64,000 bases of DNA from a bacterium (GTDB lineage Bacteria > Desulfobacterota > Binatia > DP-6): contig JAHCID010000001.1 of NCBI GenBank assembly GCA_026129405.1, positions 1,488,001-1,552,000 of the forward strand, written 5' to 3'. Both the position numbers and the translations under genes were made by a program. The notes under the pieces are model-generated. The model saw only the letters and a list, made by a program, of their open reading frames with translations, made no database searches and was not told where the DNA came from. Numbering within the stretch: position 1 is the first letter of the stretch; every line of letters begins with the position of its first letter. Shown here piece by piece: positions 8,355-16,817 of the stretch.

Positions 8355-9474
8355 GCGCCACCACGGTGAAGATCGCGTCGATCATCACGATCGCGAACAG
8401 GCTGGTCACCACCGCCGACGTCGTCGCGCGCCCGACGCCGTCGGCGCCGCCGCGCGTGGCGAGCCCGCGCTGGCAGGCGATCAGCGCGACTGCGACGCCG
8501 AACAGGCCGGTCTTGATGAGCCCGGAGGTGACGTCCCATAGCTCCACGGCCTTGGCCGTCTCGATGAGGTAGGCGTTGGCGGTGAGGTCGAGCGAGAGCA
8601 GCGAGACCAGGAGCCCGCCGGCGATGCCCACCACGTCGCCGAGGACGGCGAGCAGCGGCAGCACCAGCACGAGCGCCAGCACGCGCGGGAAGACGAGGAA
8701 GCGGTACGGGTCGAGACCGAGCGTGTGGAGGGCGTCGATCTCCTCCGAGACGCGCATGGTGCCGAGCTCCGCGGCGAAGGCGGCGCCGGAGCGTCCGGCC
8801 ACGATGATGGCGGTCATGAGCGGCGCCAGCTCGCGTGTCACCGACAGGCCGACCAGGTCGGCGACGAAGATGTCGGCGCCGAACTGCGTCAGCTGGATCG
8901 CCGCCTGGAACGCGGTGACGACGCCGACGAGGAAGTTGATCATGAGGACGATGGGTACGCCGTCGGCACCGGCGCGCTCCATCAGACGCGGCACGTCGGC
9001 CCAGCTGACGGTGCGCGGGGCGCGCACGGCCTCGGCGGTTGCCACCGCGAAGTCGCCGACGAAGTCGAGCACGCCGGCCTCGCGCACCGTCGACAGCGTC
9101 TCGCGCCCGATCTGATCGAGGATGCCGATGTGCGTCGGCGCGACGTGCAGGCTCGCGCGCGGCGGATGCGAGCCGTACAGATCGAGCATCGCCCGCACCG
9201 AGCCGGTCGCGCCGACGATCGCCGTGGTCGCGCCGTCGCCGGCGAGGTCGCCCTGGAGGTCGAGGAGGAGCGCCGTCGCGGCGCCGTCGAGATGATCGAC
9301 GCCGGCGAGGTCGAAGCGCATCCGCGGCGCGACCGGGCGCGCGAGGTGCTGCACCCGCTGCCAGGACGGGAAGCACTGCCGGAAGCGCAGGGCGCCGTGG
9401 AAGCGCAGCTCGGTCGTGCCGTCGCCGGCCAGCACGCGCTCGACGCGATAGCCCGGCCCCTCGGTCTCGGTCAC
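8338..9474 (-). CDS. mlaE: MlaE-like permease with N-terminal STAS domain
   Basis: A 378-residue fusion. The first 110 residues or so form a STAS domain (MRFDLAGVDHLDGAATALLLDLQGDLAG), the role played by separate MlaB in E. coli. The rest is the MlaE permease with five or so membrane helices and the conserved stretch VGLSVTRELAPLMTAIIVAGRSGAAFAAELGT (in two parts), then LGLDPYRFLVFPRVLAL. STAS-MlaE fusions are known in other Gram-negatives. It is the first gene of the four-gene operon and is divergent from the secreted beta-helix gene at 9594. The 120-bp gap between them holds a small perfect GC hairpin at 9490-9506. Confidence 0.88.
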   Translation of the reverse strand: MTETEGPGYRVERVLAGDGTTELRFHGALRFRQCFPSWQRVQHLARPVAPRMRFDLAGVDHLDGAATALLLDLQGDLAGDGATTAIVGATGSVRAMLDLYGSHPPRASLHVAPTHIGILDQIGRETLSTVREAGVLDFVGDFAVATAEAVRAPRTVSWADVPRLMERAGADGVPIVLMINFLVGVVTAFQAAIQLTQFGADIFVADLVGLSVTRELAPLMTAIIVAGRSGAAFAAELGTMRVSEEIDALHTLGLDPYRFLVFPRVLALVLVLPLLAVLGDVVGIAGGLLVSLLSLDLTANAYLIETAKAVELWDVTSGLIKTGLFGVAVALIACQRGLATRGGADGVGRATTSAVVTSLFAIVMIDAIFTVVAHAFGR

Positions 9475-9593
9475 GAGGCGACGTCATGTCGGGGCGGGGC
9501 GCCCCGAGTCAACGCGCAGGCGCGGCACCGCCGCGTCCGGCACGGCGAAAAACGCCATCGTCATCCGGCGTCCGCGCTGCTAGTCGTAACGCC

Positions 9594-11561
9594 ATGCGGG
9601 ACGCGACCACGGCCCGCGTGCGCGGGGGGATGCTGGGGGCGGTCCTCGTCCTCGGGCTGGCGCACGCGGCTCACGCGGCGGAGTACTGGGTCAAGAACGG
9701 CGGCAGCGACGCCGCGAACGGGCTCTCGCCGGGCACGGCATGGGCGACGCTGGTGCACGCCGCCGCCGCCGTCGGCCCCGGCGATACGGTGCGCGTGCTC
9801 GACGGCGCCTACCGCGGCTTCTACCTCGACACCTCGGGCACGCCCGGCAACCCGATCACGTTCAGGGCCGAGGGCCCGAACGTTCGCATCGTGCAGGACA
9901 ACCCGCGTACGCCCGACGGCATCAACCTCGAGGGCGCGTCGTGGGTCGTCATCGACGGCTTCGTCGTGAACGACCGCTCGCGCACCGGCATCCGCGCCGT
10001 CGAGGCGTCGCACGTGACGATCCGCAACAACTCGCTCGGCTCGAACTACAAGTGGGGCATCCTGACGGGCCACGTCGACGACGTGCTGATCGAGCACAAC
10101 GAGGCGTACGGCGCCGCGGACGAGCACGGCATCTACGTCTCGAACGCCTGCGACCGGCCGGTCGTGCGCTACAACGTCGTGCACCACAACGTCGGCAACG
10201 GCCTGCACTTCAACGGCGACGCGAGCTTCGGCGGCGACGGCATCGTCGAGAACGCGCTCGTCGAAGGCAACGTCATCTACGAGAACGGGTTCCCGAAGGG
10301 CGGGTCCGGCATCAACATGGACGGCGGCGTGAACGGCGTCATCCGCAACAATCTACTCTACGCCAACCACGCCAGCGGCATCAGCCTCTACCGCATCGAC
10401 GCCGCCGCACCGTCGACCGGCAACCTGGTCGTCAACAACACCATCATCCAGGCGTCGGACGCGCGCTGGGCGATCAACATCCGCGACGGCTCGACCGGCA
10501 ACACCGTACGCAACAACATCCTGTGGAACGCGCATGCCTTCCGCGGCGTGATCGCGATCGACGCCGCCAGCCGGCCGGGTTTCACGTCGGACTACAACAG
10601 CGTCATGAGCCGCCTCAGCCTCGACGGTGGCGGCAGCGTCGTCTCGCTCGCCGCCTGGCAGGCGCAGGGCTACGATGCCCACAGCTTCGTCGCCACGCCG
10701 GCCGACCACTTCCTCGTGCCGGGGAGCGACTGGCACCTGCGGCCGACCAGCCCCGCGGTCGACGCCGGCACGCTGGCGGGCGCGCCGGCGACGGATCTCG
10801 ACGGCGCCCCGCGCCCGGTCGGCGCCGGCGTCGACCTCGGCGCGTACGAGCTGCAGCTCCTCACCTGCGGCGACGGCAACGTCGACCCCGGCGAGCAGTG
10901 CGGCGAGCCGACGATGGGCAGCTGCGCCGATCCGTGCACGACCTGCGTCGGCTGCACCTGCGCCCAGCTCCCGCCCACCTGCGGCGACGGCCTCGTCTGC
11001 GGCAGCGAGGCGTGCGAGCAGGACGCCGACTGCGGCGACGGCCGGGTCTGCAGCGGCTGCCAGTGCATCGACGCCGCGCTCTGCACGAGCGGCACCCCGC
11101 TCGTCCGCCCGAAGCTCGTCCTCGCCGCGTCGCCGATGAAGCTCACGCTGAAGGCCGACGCGACCATTCCCCAGCCCTTCACCGGCGTGAACCCGCCCGC
11201 GAACGGCGTGCGTCTCGTCGTCGACTCGACGACCGGCCCCGGCGGCCTCGAGGTCGCCGTCCCCGCCGGTCCGCTCTGGAAGACGAACGGCGCCGGCACC
11301 GTCTGGACCTACGCCGATCGCCACGGCACCGCCGGCGGCATCACGAAGCTCGTGGTCCAGAACCGCTCCGCCAAGACCCCGGGCCTGCTCCGCGTCACCG
11401 CCAAGGGCAAAGGCGGCTCCGTGACGTTGCCGCATGCCGCCTCGACCCGCGCCGCCCTCGTTCTCGGCAGCGCGAGCGAGTGCGCGGCATACGTCTGGAA
11501 CGGCCCGACGAGCCCACGCCCCCGCTGCAACGCCACCTCGGCGCGCACGGTCTGCAAGTAG
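9594..11561 (+). CDS. Secreted right-handed beta-helix protein with Cys-rich C-terminal repeats
   Basis: The ATG at 9594 precedes a signal peptide (GGMLGAVLVLGLAHAAHAA) and a 655-residue product. The mature N-terminus EYWVKNGGSDAANGLSPGTAWATL is the classic opening of DUF1565/pectate-lyase-like beta-helices. Repeated VTIRNN, VLIEHN, PVVRYNVVHHN and GVIRNNLLYANHASG rungs run to about residue 330. A terminal LRPTSPAVDAG...DLDGAPRP motif closes the helix. After it come Cys-rich repeats (CGDGNVDPGEQCG, CGDGLVCGSEACEQDADCGDG) and a Cys-poor beta domain of about 150 residues. Likely an extracellular polysaccharide-binding or lyase protein. No catalytic set could be assigned. Confidence 0.75.
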   Translation: MRDATTARVRGGMLGAVLVLGLAHAAHAAEYWVKNGGSDAANGLSPGTAWATLVHAAAAVGPGDTVRVLDGAYRGFYLDTSGTPGNPITFRAEGPNVRIVQDNPRTPDGINLEGASWVVIDGFVVNDRSRTGIRAVEASHVTIRNNSLGSNYKWGILTGHVDDVLIEHNEAYGAADEHGIYVSNACDRPVVRYNVVHHNVGNGLHFNGDASFGGDGIVENALVEGNVIYENGFPKGGSGINMDGGVNGVIRNNLLYANHASGISLYRIDAAAPSTGNLVVNNTIIQASDARWAINIRDGSTGNTVRNNILWNAHAFRGVIAIDAASRPGFTSDYNSVMSRLSLDGGGSVVSLAAWQAQGYDAHSFVATPADHFLVPGSDWHLRPTSPAVDAGTLAGAPATDLDGAPRPVGAGVDLGAYELQLLTCGDGNVDPGEQCGEPTMGSCADPCTTCVGCTCAQLPPTCGDGLVCGSEACEQDADCGDGRVCSGCQCIDAALCTSGTPLVRPKLVLAASPMKLTLKADATIPQPFTGVNPPANGVRLVVDSTTGPGGLEVAVPAGPLWKTNGAGTVWTYADRHGTAGGITKLVVQNRSAKTPGLLRVTAKGKGGSVTLPHAASTRAALVLGSASECAAYVWNGPTSPRPRCNATSARTVCK

Positions 11562-11634
11562 CATCGCACGATCGCCGCGACCCATACCGCGCGCACCCTT
11601 GGCGCCCGGCCGCGCCTCGGCGTACACCGGCCCG

Positions 11635-12783
11635 ATGGACCTGACGCCGTTCCGGATCGCCGTGCCCGACGCGACCCTCGCCGATCTCCGCGAGCGTCTC
11701 GCGCGCACCCGTTTCCCCGACGAGCTCACCGACGTCGGGTGGGACTACGGCACGCCGCTCGCGCTCATGCGCGACCTCGTCGCCTACTGGCGCGACCAGT
11801 ACGACTGGCGGTCGCAGGAGGCGGCGCTGAACCTGTTCCCGCAGTGGAAGGCGCAGGTCGACGACCTCGGCATCCACTTCCTCCACGTGAAGGGCAAGGG
11901 GCCGAAGCCGTTCCCGCTCGTGATCACGCATAGCTGGCCCGGCTCGGTCGCTGAGTTCACGCGCATCATCCCGCTGCTGACCGATCCGGGCGCGTACGGC
12001 GGCGACCCGGCCGACGCCTTCGACGTCGTCGCGCCGTCGATGCCGGGCTACGGCTTCTCCGACCACGCCCGCACGCGCGGCATGGACGCCGAGCGCATCG
12101 CCGCGCTCTGGGCGAAGCTCATGCAGGGTCTCGGCTACGCCCGCTTCGGCGCCCACGGCGGCGACTGGGGCTCGATCGTGAGCACGCACCTCGGCGCCTA
12201 CCACGCCGACGTGGTCGCCGGCATCCATCTCAACATGGTGGTGGCGTTTCCGCCCGACCCCGCCAACCCGATCGACGGCCTCACCCAGGAGGAGGTCGTC
12301 GAGATCATGCCGATGGAGCAGTGGCTCCAAGAGGAGGCCGGCTACCAGCGCATCCAGGGCACGAAGCCCCAGACCCTCGGCTACGCCCTCAACGACTCGC
12401 CCGCCGGTCTCGCCGCCTGGATCGTCGAGAAGTTCCGCGCCTGGAGCGACTGCGACGGCGACGTCCTCGAGCGCTTCTCGTGGGACGACCTGCTCACCAA
12501 CGTCATGCTCTACTGGGTCCCCCAGACGGCGACGTCGTCGGCGCGTCTCTACTACGAGATGAGGCACGCGGGAAAATTCCCCCCCCAGGGCTTCCGCGTC
12601 GCCGTCCCCACCGCCTGCGCCATCTTCCCGAAGGAGATGTTCAAGCCGCCGCGCAAATGGGTGGAGCAACTGTATGACGTCGCCCGCTGGACCCGTTTCG
12701 ACCGCGGCGGCCACTTCGCGGCGATGGAGGAGCCGGAGCTGCTGGCGGAGGACGTGCGGGCGTTCTTCCGCGGGCTGCGCTAG
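11635..12783 (+). CDS. Epoxide hydrolase, EHN-type alpha/beta hydrolase
   Basis: 382 residues, the usual length of this family. Residues 1-90 match the EH N-terminal domain (PFRIAVPDATLADLRERLARTRFPD). The oxyanion motif is HSWPGS at 99-104, the nucleophile elbow GGDWGS at 175-180 makes D177 the nucleophile, and the catalytic His is H360 in GGHFAAME. Together these fit a cofactor-free epoxide hydrolase opening epoxides to diols. The natural substrate is unknown; no oxygenase partner is adjacent. It stands 73 bp after the beta-helix gene and is convergent with the LuxR gene; a short GGCGCG/CGCGCC hairpin follows its stop codon at 12784-12798. Confidence 0.85.
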   Translation: MDLTPFRIAVPDATLADLRERLARTRFPDELTDVGWDYGTPLALMRDLVAYWRDQYDWRSQEAALNLFPQWKAQVDDLGIHFLHVKGKGPKPFPLVITHSWPGSVAEFTRIIPLLTDPGAYGGDPADAFDVVAPSMPGYGFSDHARTRGMDAERIAALWAKLMQGLGYARFGAHGGDWGSIVSTHLGAYHADVVAGIHLNMVVAFPPDPANPIDGLTQEEVVEIMPMEQWLQEEAGYQRIQGTKPQTLGYALNDSPAGLAAWIVEKFRAWSDCDGDVLERFSWDDLLTNVMLYWVPQTATSSARLYYEMRHAGKFPPQGFRVAVPTACAIFPKEMFKPPRKWVEQLYDVARWTRFDRGGHFAAMEEPELLAEDVRAFFRGLR

Positions 12784-12831
12784 GGCGCGACCCGCGCCGG
12801 AAGGGCGACGGAGGAGACCGGCCGGCCCCCG

Positions 12832-13974
12832 TTACCGGCGCCGCGGCCCCAGCAGCGCCGGCGACGTGATCGCCAGTCGCACCAGCTCCGCCTGCCGCCG
12901 GGTCTGCGTCCGGGCCAGTGCGCGCTTCAGCTGGGTGCGCGCGGTGTGCTCCGTGACGCCGAGCGTTCTGGCGGCTTCGGCGACGGTGGCGCCGCGGGCG
13001 AGGGCGAGCGTCAGGCGGGCTTCGGCCGGGGAGAGGCCGAGGTGGGCTTCGAGGGCGGTCGGGTCGCCGGCGGGGGTGGCGGCGAGGTCGTTCACGAAGA
13101 TCACGACGCTGGCGTTCGCCGAGGTGCCGCGGAGGAGCGCGCCGCGGAGCGGCGCGACCACGAGGACGAGGGTGCGCTCGCCGGTGCGGCGGCGGATAGG
13201 GAGGGCGTGGGGAGGTGTGCGGGCGGTGGCGCCCGTCGGGGCAGCGACGGCGATCAGGGCCTGGAGATGGCCGTGGTCGGTGGCGTCGAGGGTGCGGACG
13301 CGGCCGTTCTCGAGGACGAGGCCGTCGCGCGACGCGAGCAGGGCTTCGGCGACGGCGTTGGCGGCGTGGAGGCGGCCCGTCGTGTCGATGAGGAGGACGC
13401 CGCCCGGGAGGCAGTCGAGGACGTGGAGCCGCTCGTCGCGCCGGGCCTCGGCGGTGTCGAGGCGGCGCTGCAGGTCGAGGGCGCGGCCGACGTGCGGCAG
13501 GATCGCGTCGAGCAGGGCCACGTCGTCGGCGTCGAACGGGGGCGCGTGGCGCGGGCGGACGACACGGATCACGCCGAGCTCGTCGGGGGTGCGCAGCGCG
13601 ACCCCGCCGGCGAGGTGGAAGAGGCCCTGCGGGCGCAGGAAGTCGGCGTAGAACTCCGACGACTCGAGAGCGGCGTCGGGCACCAGCGCGCTGCCGACGA
13701 AGCTCGTGTCGGCGGGCAGGGTGCGGATCCGCCGGCGGCGCAGATCGAGGCGCGCGTAGTGCTCCTCGTAGGCGGTTTTCCAGGTGGGATCGTGGTCTCG
13801 CGTCTCGGCGAGGCGCGGCCGGTCGGTGGCGATCTCGTGTACGAAGACGCCGGGCAGGACGCCGCGCAGCACTTCGCCGAGCCGGCCGAGGAAGCAGGTC
13901 CAACCCTCGGGATGGTCCGGGGCCTCGTAGGCGAGCTCGGTCAGCAGCGGGGCAGCGTCGCCAGGCGTGGCCAT
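12832..13974 (-). CDS. LuxR-type HTH transcriptional regulator with GAF/PAS-like sensor region
   Basis: Taking ATG 13974 gives 380 residues. The C-terminal 65 residues are a LuxR/FixJ helix-turn-helix (LSPAEARLTLALARGATVAEAARTLGVTEHTARTQL, given here as a descriptive span of the recognition region). The N-terminal region (about 1-200) looks like the autoinducer- or GAF-like fold seen in stand-alone LuxR regulators. A PAS-like segment follows (RLHVLDCLPGGVLLIDTTG). There is no receiver aspartate context, so it is probably not a response regulator. It is divergent from the small gene at 14059 and may act on the shared 85-bp promoter region. Signal and targets are unknown. Confidence 0.75.
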   Translation of the reverse strand: MATPGDAAPLLTELAYEAPDHPEGWTCFLGRLGEVLRGVLPGVFVHEIATDRPRLAETRDHDPTWKTAYEEHYARLDLRRRRIRTLPADTSFVGSALVPDAALESSEFYADFLRPQGLFHLAGGVALRTPDELGVIRVVRPRHAPPFDADDVALLDAILPHVGRALDLQRRLDTAEARRDERLHVLDCLPGGVLLIDTTGRLHAANAVAEALLASRDGLVLENGRVRTLDATDHGHLQALIAVAAPTGATARTPPHALPIRRRTGERTLVLVVAPLRGALLRGTSANASVVIFVNDLAATPAGDPTALEAHLGLSPAEARLTLALARGATVAEAARTLGVTEHTARTQLKRALARTQTRRQAELVRLAITSPALLGPRRR

Positions 13975-14058
13975 GAAACCTCGGTGGGGAGTTCGTACAC
14001 CATTCGGACGACGCGCGACCAGGGAGTTCGTGCGAGGAACATGCGCGGGAGGATCGCA

Positions 14059-14301
14059 ATGTCGGAGCCACGCGCCGTCGTCCTGCCGTTCCCACCGCGC
14101 CCGGGCGCCGAGAGGCCGGCCGGGTGCCGGCCGATGCCGCCGGGCCGGTCGGCCACGGAGGAGCACGGCCTGAACGCCGCCTGGGACGAGCTGCTGTGGT
14201 TGGCCATCCAGGCCTGGAGCTGGCGCGATCCCGAGAGCCTGGTCGCCATCGAGGAGGCGGTGGCGGTGCTCCAGCGGGAGGTCGAACGCGACTGGTCGTA
14301 G
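14059..14301 (+). CDS. Small hypothetical protein, 80 aa
   Basis: The ATG at 14059 follows GGGAGG by 5 nt, so this start is preferred over an in-frame ATG at 14041. The N-terminus is Pro/Arg-rich (AVVLPFPPRPGAERPAG). The C-terminal half is an amphipathic helical segment rich in Trp and Glu (AWDELLWLAIQAWSWRDPESL). No family recognised. It is divergent from the LuxR gene and about 46 bp before the DUF5989 gene, but a promoter-like element lies between, so it may not be in that operon. Confidence 0.5.
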   Translation: MSEPRAVVLPFPPRPGAERPAGCRPMPPGRSATEEHGLNAAWDELLWLAIQAWSWRDPESLVAIEEAVAVLQREVERDWS

Positions 14302-14310
14302 CCATTCGCC

Positions 14311-14343
14311 TTGACAACCCGGGGAGGCGCCAAGAGACTCCCC
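14311..14343 (+). promoter_or_regulatory. Promoter-like TTGACA box and hairpin before the carbamoyltransferase operon
   Basis: A perfect -35 consensus TTGACA lies at 14311-14316. An inverted repeat GGGGAG/CTCCCC (14321-14326 and 14338-14343, 11-nt loop) occupies the space up to the ATG at 14348. No good -10 box is seen at the right spacing, so either the element is used by another sigma factor or the -35 match is chance. The hairpin could be an operator or a 5' leader structure. Confidence 0.35.
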
Positions 14344-14347
14344 GCCC

Positions 14348-14515
14348 ATGGGTCGTGCCGGTAGCCCCTCGTTCGCCTCCGAGCTCTGGGCCTTCATGCG
14401 GGTCCGGAAGAAGTGGTGGCTGGGACCGATCGTTCTGGTCCTCGTGCTCTTCGGCGCCCTGATCGTCTTCACCCAGGGGTCGGCCGTGGCGCCCTTCATC
14501 TACACGATCTTCTGA
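14348..14515 (+). CDS. DUF5989 family small membrane protein
   Basis: A 55-residue protein. A short basic N-terminus with ELWAFMRVRKKWWLGP is followed by one hydrophobic helix (IVLVLVLFGALIVF) and a short tail ending APFIYTIF. The ELWxFxRxRKKWWLxP pattern and the position directly upstream of SxtJ and a NodU/CmcH-type carbamoyltransferase are typical of DUF5989 proteins. Function is unknown; the conserved neighbourhood suggests a membrane partner of the carbamoyltransferase. Its stop codon overlaps the next start in a TGATG arrangement. Confidence 0.8.
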   Translation: MGRAGSPSFASELWAFMRVRKKWWLGPIVLVLVLFGALIVFTQGSAVAPFIYTIF

Positions 14516-14928
14516 TGGAGGGATCGGCCGTCGTGCCGGCCCGCACGCCACGGGAGCTGCGCCGATTCGGCGTCTCCGTGGGGGGCGTCTTCGGGCTCCT
14601 GGCGCTCATCAGCTGGTGGCGCGGGCACACCGTTCCGCCGATGGTTCTCGGGGCGCTGTGCATGGGCCTGGTCGTGCCGGGGCTGGTCGCGCCGGCGGTG
14701 CTCGGGCCGGTCGAGCGCCGCTGGATGCGCTTCGCGGAGGTGCTCGGCCGCATCAACGCGCGCATCATCCTCTCCGTGTTCTGGGTGCTGGTGATGACGC
14801 CGGTGGGGCTCGTGCGCCGCCTCTTCGGCGATCCCCTCGACCGCTCGATGCGCAGCGGGCAGACGTCGGTGTGGGTGCGGCGACCGGTCGAGCCGGTCGA
14901 CGTCGACCGCTACCGGCAGCAGTTCTAG
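14515..14928 (+). CDS. SxtJ family membrane protein
   Basis: 137 residues with two to three membrane segments (VSVGGVFGLLALISWW, MVLGALCMGLVVPGLVAPAVL, IILSVFWVLVMTPVGLVRRLF). A conserved-looking RRFG motif precedes the first helix and the C-terminal tail is charged (DRSMRSGQTSVWVRR). SxtJ-like proteins are found with DUF5989 and a carbamoyltransferase in many bacteria; the name comes from the saxitoxin cluster, but no toxin pathway is implied here. The start overlaps the DUF5989 stop codon, and the carbamoyltransferase begins 8 nt after the stop. Confidence 0.75.
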   Translation: MEGSAVVPARTPRELRRFGVSVGGVFGLLALISWWRGHTVPPMVLGALCMGLVVPGLVAPAVLGPVERRWMRFAEVLGRINARIILSVFWVLVMTPVGLVRRLFGDPLDRSMRSGQTSVWVRRPVEPVDVDRYRQQF

Positions 14929-14936
14929 GAGCGCGC

Positions 14937-16769
14937 GTGGCCCTGATCCTCGGCCTGTCCGCCTACTACCACGACGCCGCGGCGTGCCTCGTCCGCGACG
15001 GCGAGATCGTCGCCGCCGCCCAGGAGGAGCGCTTCACCCGCAAGAAGCACGACGCCGGCTTCCCGACGCACGCCGTCGCCTACTGCCTGCGCGAGGCCGG
15101 CATCGCGGCGAGCGACCTCGACTACGTCGGCTTCTACGACAAGCCGCTGCTCAAGTTCGAGCGCCTCCTCGAGCAGTACCTCGGCGTCGCGCCGCGCGGC
15201 TTCCGCCAGTTCGTGACGGCGATGCCCGTGTGGCTGAAGGACAAGCTCTTCACGCGCTCGCTGATCCGCAAGGAGGGCGTGCTCGAGGGCTTCGAGGGCG
15301 ACGTGATGTTCACCGAGCATCACGAGTCGCACGCCGCCAGCGCCTTCTATCCGTCGCCGTTCCTCGAGGCGGCGGTGCTGACGATGGACGGCGTGGGCGA
15401 GTGGGCGACGTCGTCGTGGGGCGTCGGACGCGGCCGCGAGCTCGACATCCACGCCGAGCTGCACTACCCGCACTCGCTCGGCCTGCTCTACTCCGCGTTC
15501 ACGTACTACACCGGCTTCAAGGTGAACTCGGGCGAGTACAAGGTGATGGGCCTCGCCCCCTACGGCGAGCCGCGCTACGTCGACCTGATCCTCGGCACCC
15601 TCGTCGACCTGAAGGACGACGGCTCCTTCAAGCTCGACATGCGCTACTTCGACTACCTCGCGGGTTTCACCATGACGTCGCCCGCGTTCGACGAGCTGTT
15701 CCAGGGCGCGCCGCGCAAGCCCGAGTCGCCGCTCACCCAGCGCGAGATGGACCTCGCGGCGTCGGTGCAGGTCGTCACCGAGGAGGTCATGCTGCGCATG
15801 GCGCGGCACGTCCAGCGCGAGACCGGGATGCGCAACCTCTGCCTCGCCGGCGGCGTGGCGCTCAACTGCGTCGGCAACGGGCGGCTGCTGCGCGAGGGGC
15901 CGTTCGAGCGGCTGTGGATCCAGCCCGCGGCCGGCGACGCGGGCGGTGCGCTCGGCGTCGCGCTCGCGATCCACCACAAGGTGCTCGGCCAGGACCGTCG
16001 CGTGCGCTCCGAAGGCGACTCGATGCACGGCTCGTACCTCGGCCCGCAGTTCTCGGACGCCGAGATCGAGGCGGTGCTGCGCGAGGTCGGCGCGGTGTTC
16101 GAGCGCGCGCCCGACGAGACGGCGCTCGTCGCGCACACCGCCGCGCTCCTCGCCGACGAGAAGGTCGTCGGCTGGGTGCAGGGCCGAATGGAGTTCGGGC
16201 CGCGCGCGCTCGGCGGCCGCAGCATCCTCGGCGACCCGCGCTCACCGAAGATGCAGTCGGTGATGAACCTCAAGATCAAGTACCGCGAGAGCTTCCGCCC
16301 CTTCGCGCCGAGCGTGCTGCGCGAGCGCGTCGCGGAGTGGTTCGAGCTCGACGTCGACTCGCCCTACATGCTGCTCGTCGCCGGCGTCCGCCCCGAGCAC
16401 CGCGTCGCGATGACGCCCGAGCAGGAGAAGCTCTTCGGCATCGAGAAGCTCAACGTCCCGCGCTCGACGATCCCCGCGGTGACGCACATCGACCACTCGG
16501 CGCGCATCCAGACCGTCCATCGCGAGACCAACCCGCGCTATCACGCGCTGCTGGCGGCGTTCGCCGAGCGGACGGGCTGCCCCGTCCTCGTCAACACGAG
16601 CTTCAACGTGCGCGGCGAGCCCATCGTCTGCACGCCGCGGGACGCCTACCGCTGCTTCATGCGGACGGAAATGGACTACCTGGTCCTGGGCTCGTACGTG
16701 ATCGAGAAGGCGCGCCAGCCGCCGCTGCCGGACGACGAGGACTGGCGCCGGAAGTACGAGCTGGACTGA
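14937..16769 (+). CDS. Carbamoyltransferase, NodU/CmcH family
   Basis: From GTG at 14937 the product is 610 residues. The N-terminal half is an ASKHA/YrdC-Kae1-like domain (LILGLSAYYHDAAACLVRDGEIVAAAQEE, in two parts) with the metal-binding HHESHAASAFYPSPF motif. The C-terminal part has QGRMEFGPRALGGRSILGDPR and VLVNTSFNVRGEPIVCTP, both family signatures. These enzymes transfer a carbamoyl group from carbamoyl phosphate, via carbamoyl-adenylate, to hydroxyl groups of sugars or natural products. The acceptor is unknown here. It is the third gene of a coupled operon with DUF5989 and SxtJ. GTG is preferred because it precedes the conserved LILGLSAYYHD start and follows the SxtJ stop closely. Confidence 0.88.
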   Translation: MALILGLSAYYHDAAACLVRDGEIVAAAQEERFTRKKHDAGFPTHAVAYCLREAGIAASDLDYVGFYDKPLLKFERLLEQYLGVAPRGFRQFVTAMPVWLKDKLFTRSLIRKEGVLEGFEGDVMFTEHHESHAASAFYPSPFLEAAVLTMDGVGEWATSSWGVGRGRELDIHAELHYPHSLGLLYSAFTYYTGFKVNSGEYKVMGLAPYGEPRYVDLILGTLVDLKDDGSFKLDMRYFDYLAGFTMTSPAFDELFQGAPRKPESPLTQREMDLAASVQVVTEEVMLRMARHVQRETGMRNLCLAGGVALNCVGNGRLLREGPFERLWIQPAAGDAGGALGVALAIHHKVLGQDRRVRSEGDSMHGSYLGPQFSDAEIEAVLREVGAVFERAPDETALVAHTAALLADEKVVGWVQGRMEFGPRALGGRSILGDPRSPKMQSVMNLKIKYRESFRPFAPSVLRERVAEWFELDVDSPYMLLVAGVRPEHRVAMTPEQEKLFGIEKLNVPRSTIPAVTHIDHSARIQTVHRETNPRYHALLAAFAERTGCPVLVNTSFNVRGEPIVCTPRDAYRCFMRTEMDYLVLGSYVIEKARQPPLPDDEDWRRKYELD

Positions 16770-16817
16770 TCCCCGCCGGGGTGGCATTGCGCGGGCCATC
16801 CGCGCTAACACCCCGGC

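Noticed and set aside
6089-9474. Mla operon as a novel transporter
   Set aside because: Order and motifs are ordinary for STAS-MlaE, MlaF, MlaD and auxiliary lipoprotein.
9740-11644. Long Arg-rich plus-strand frame over the beta-helix gene
   Set aside because: Shadow of the beta-helix reading frame; no plausible protein composition.
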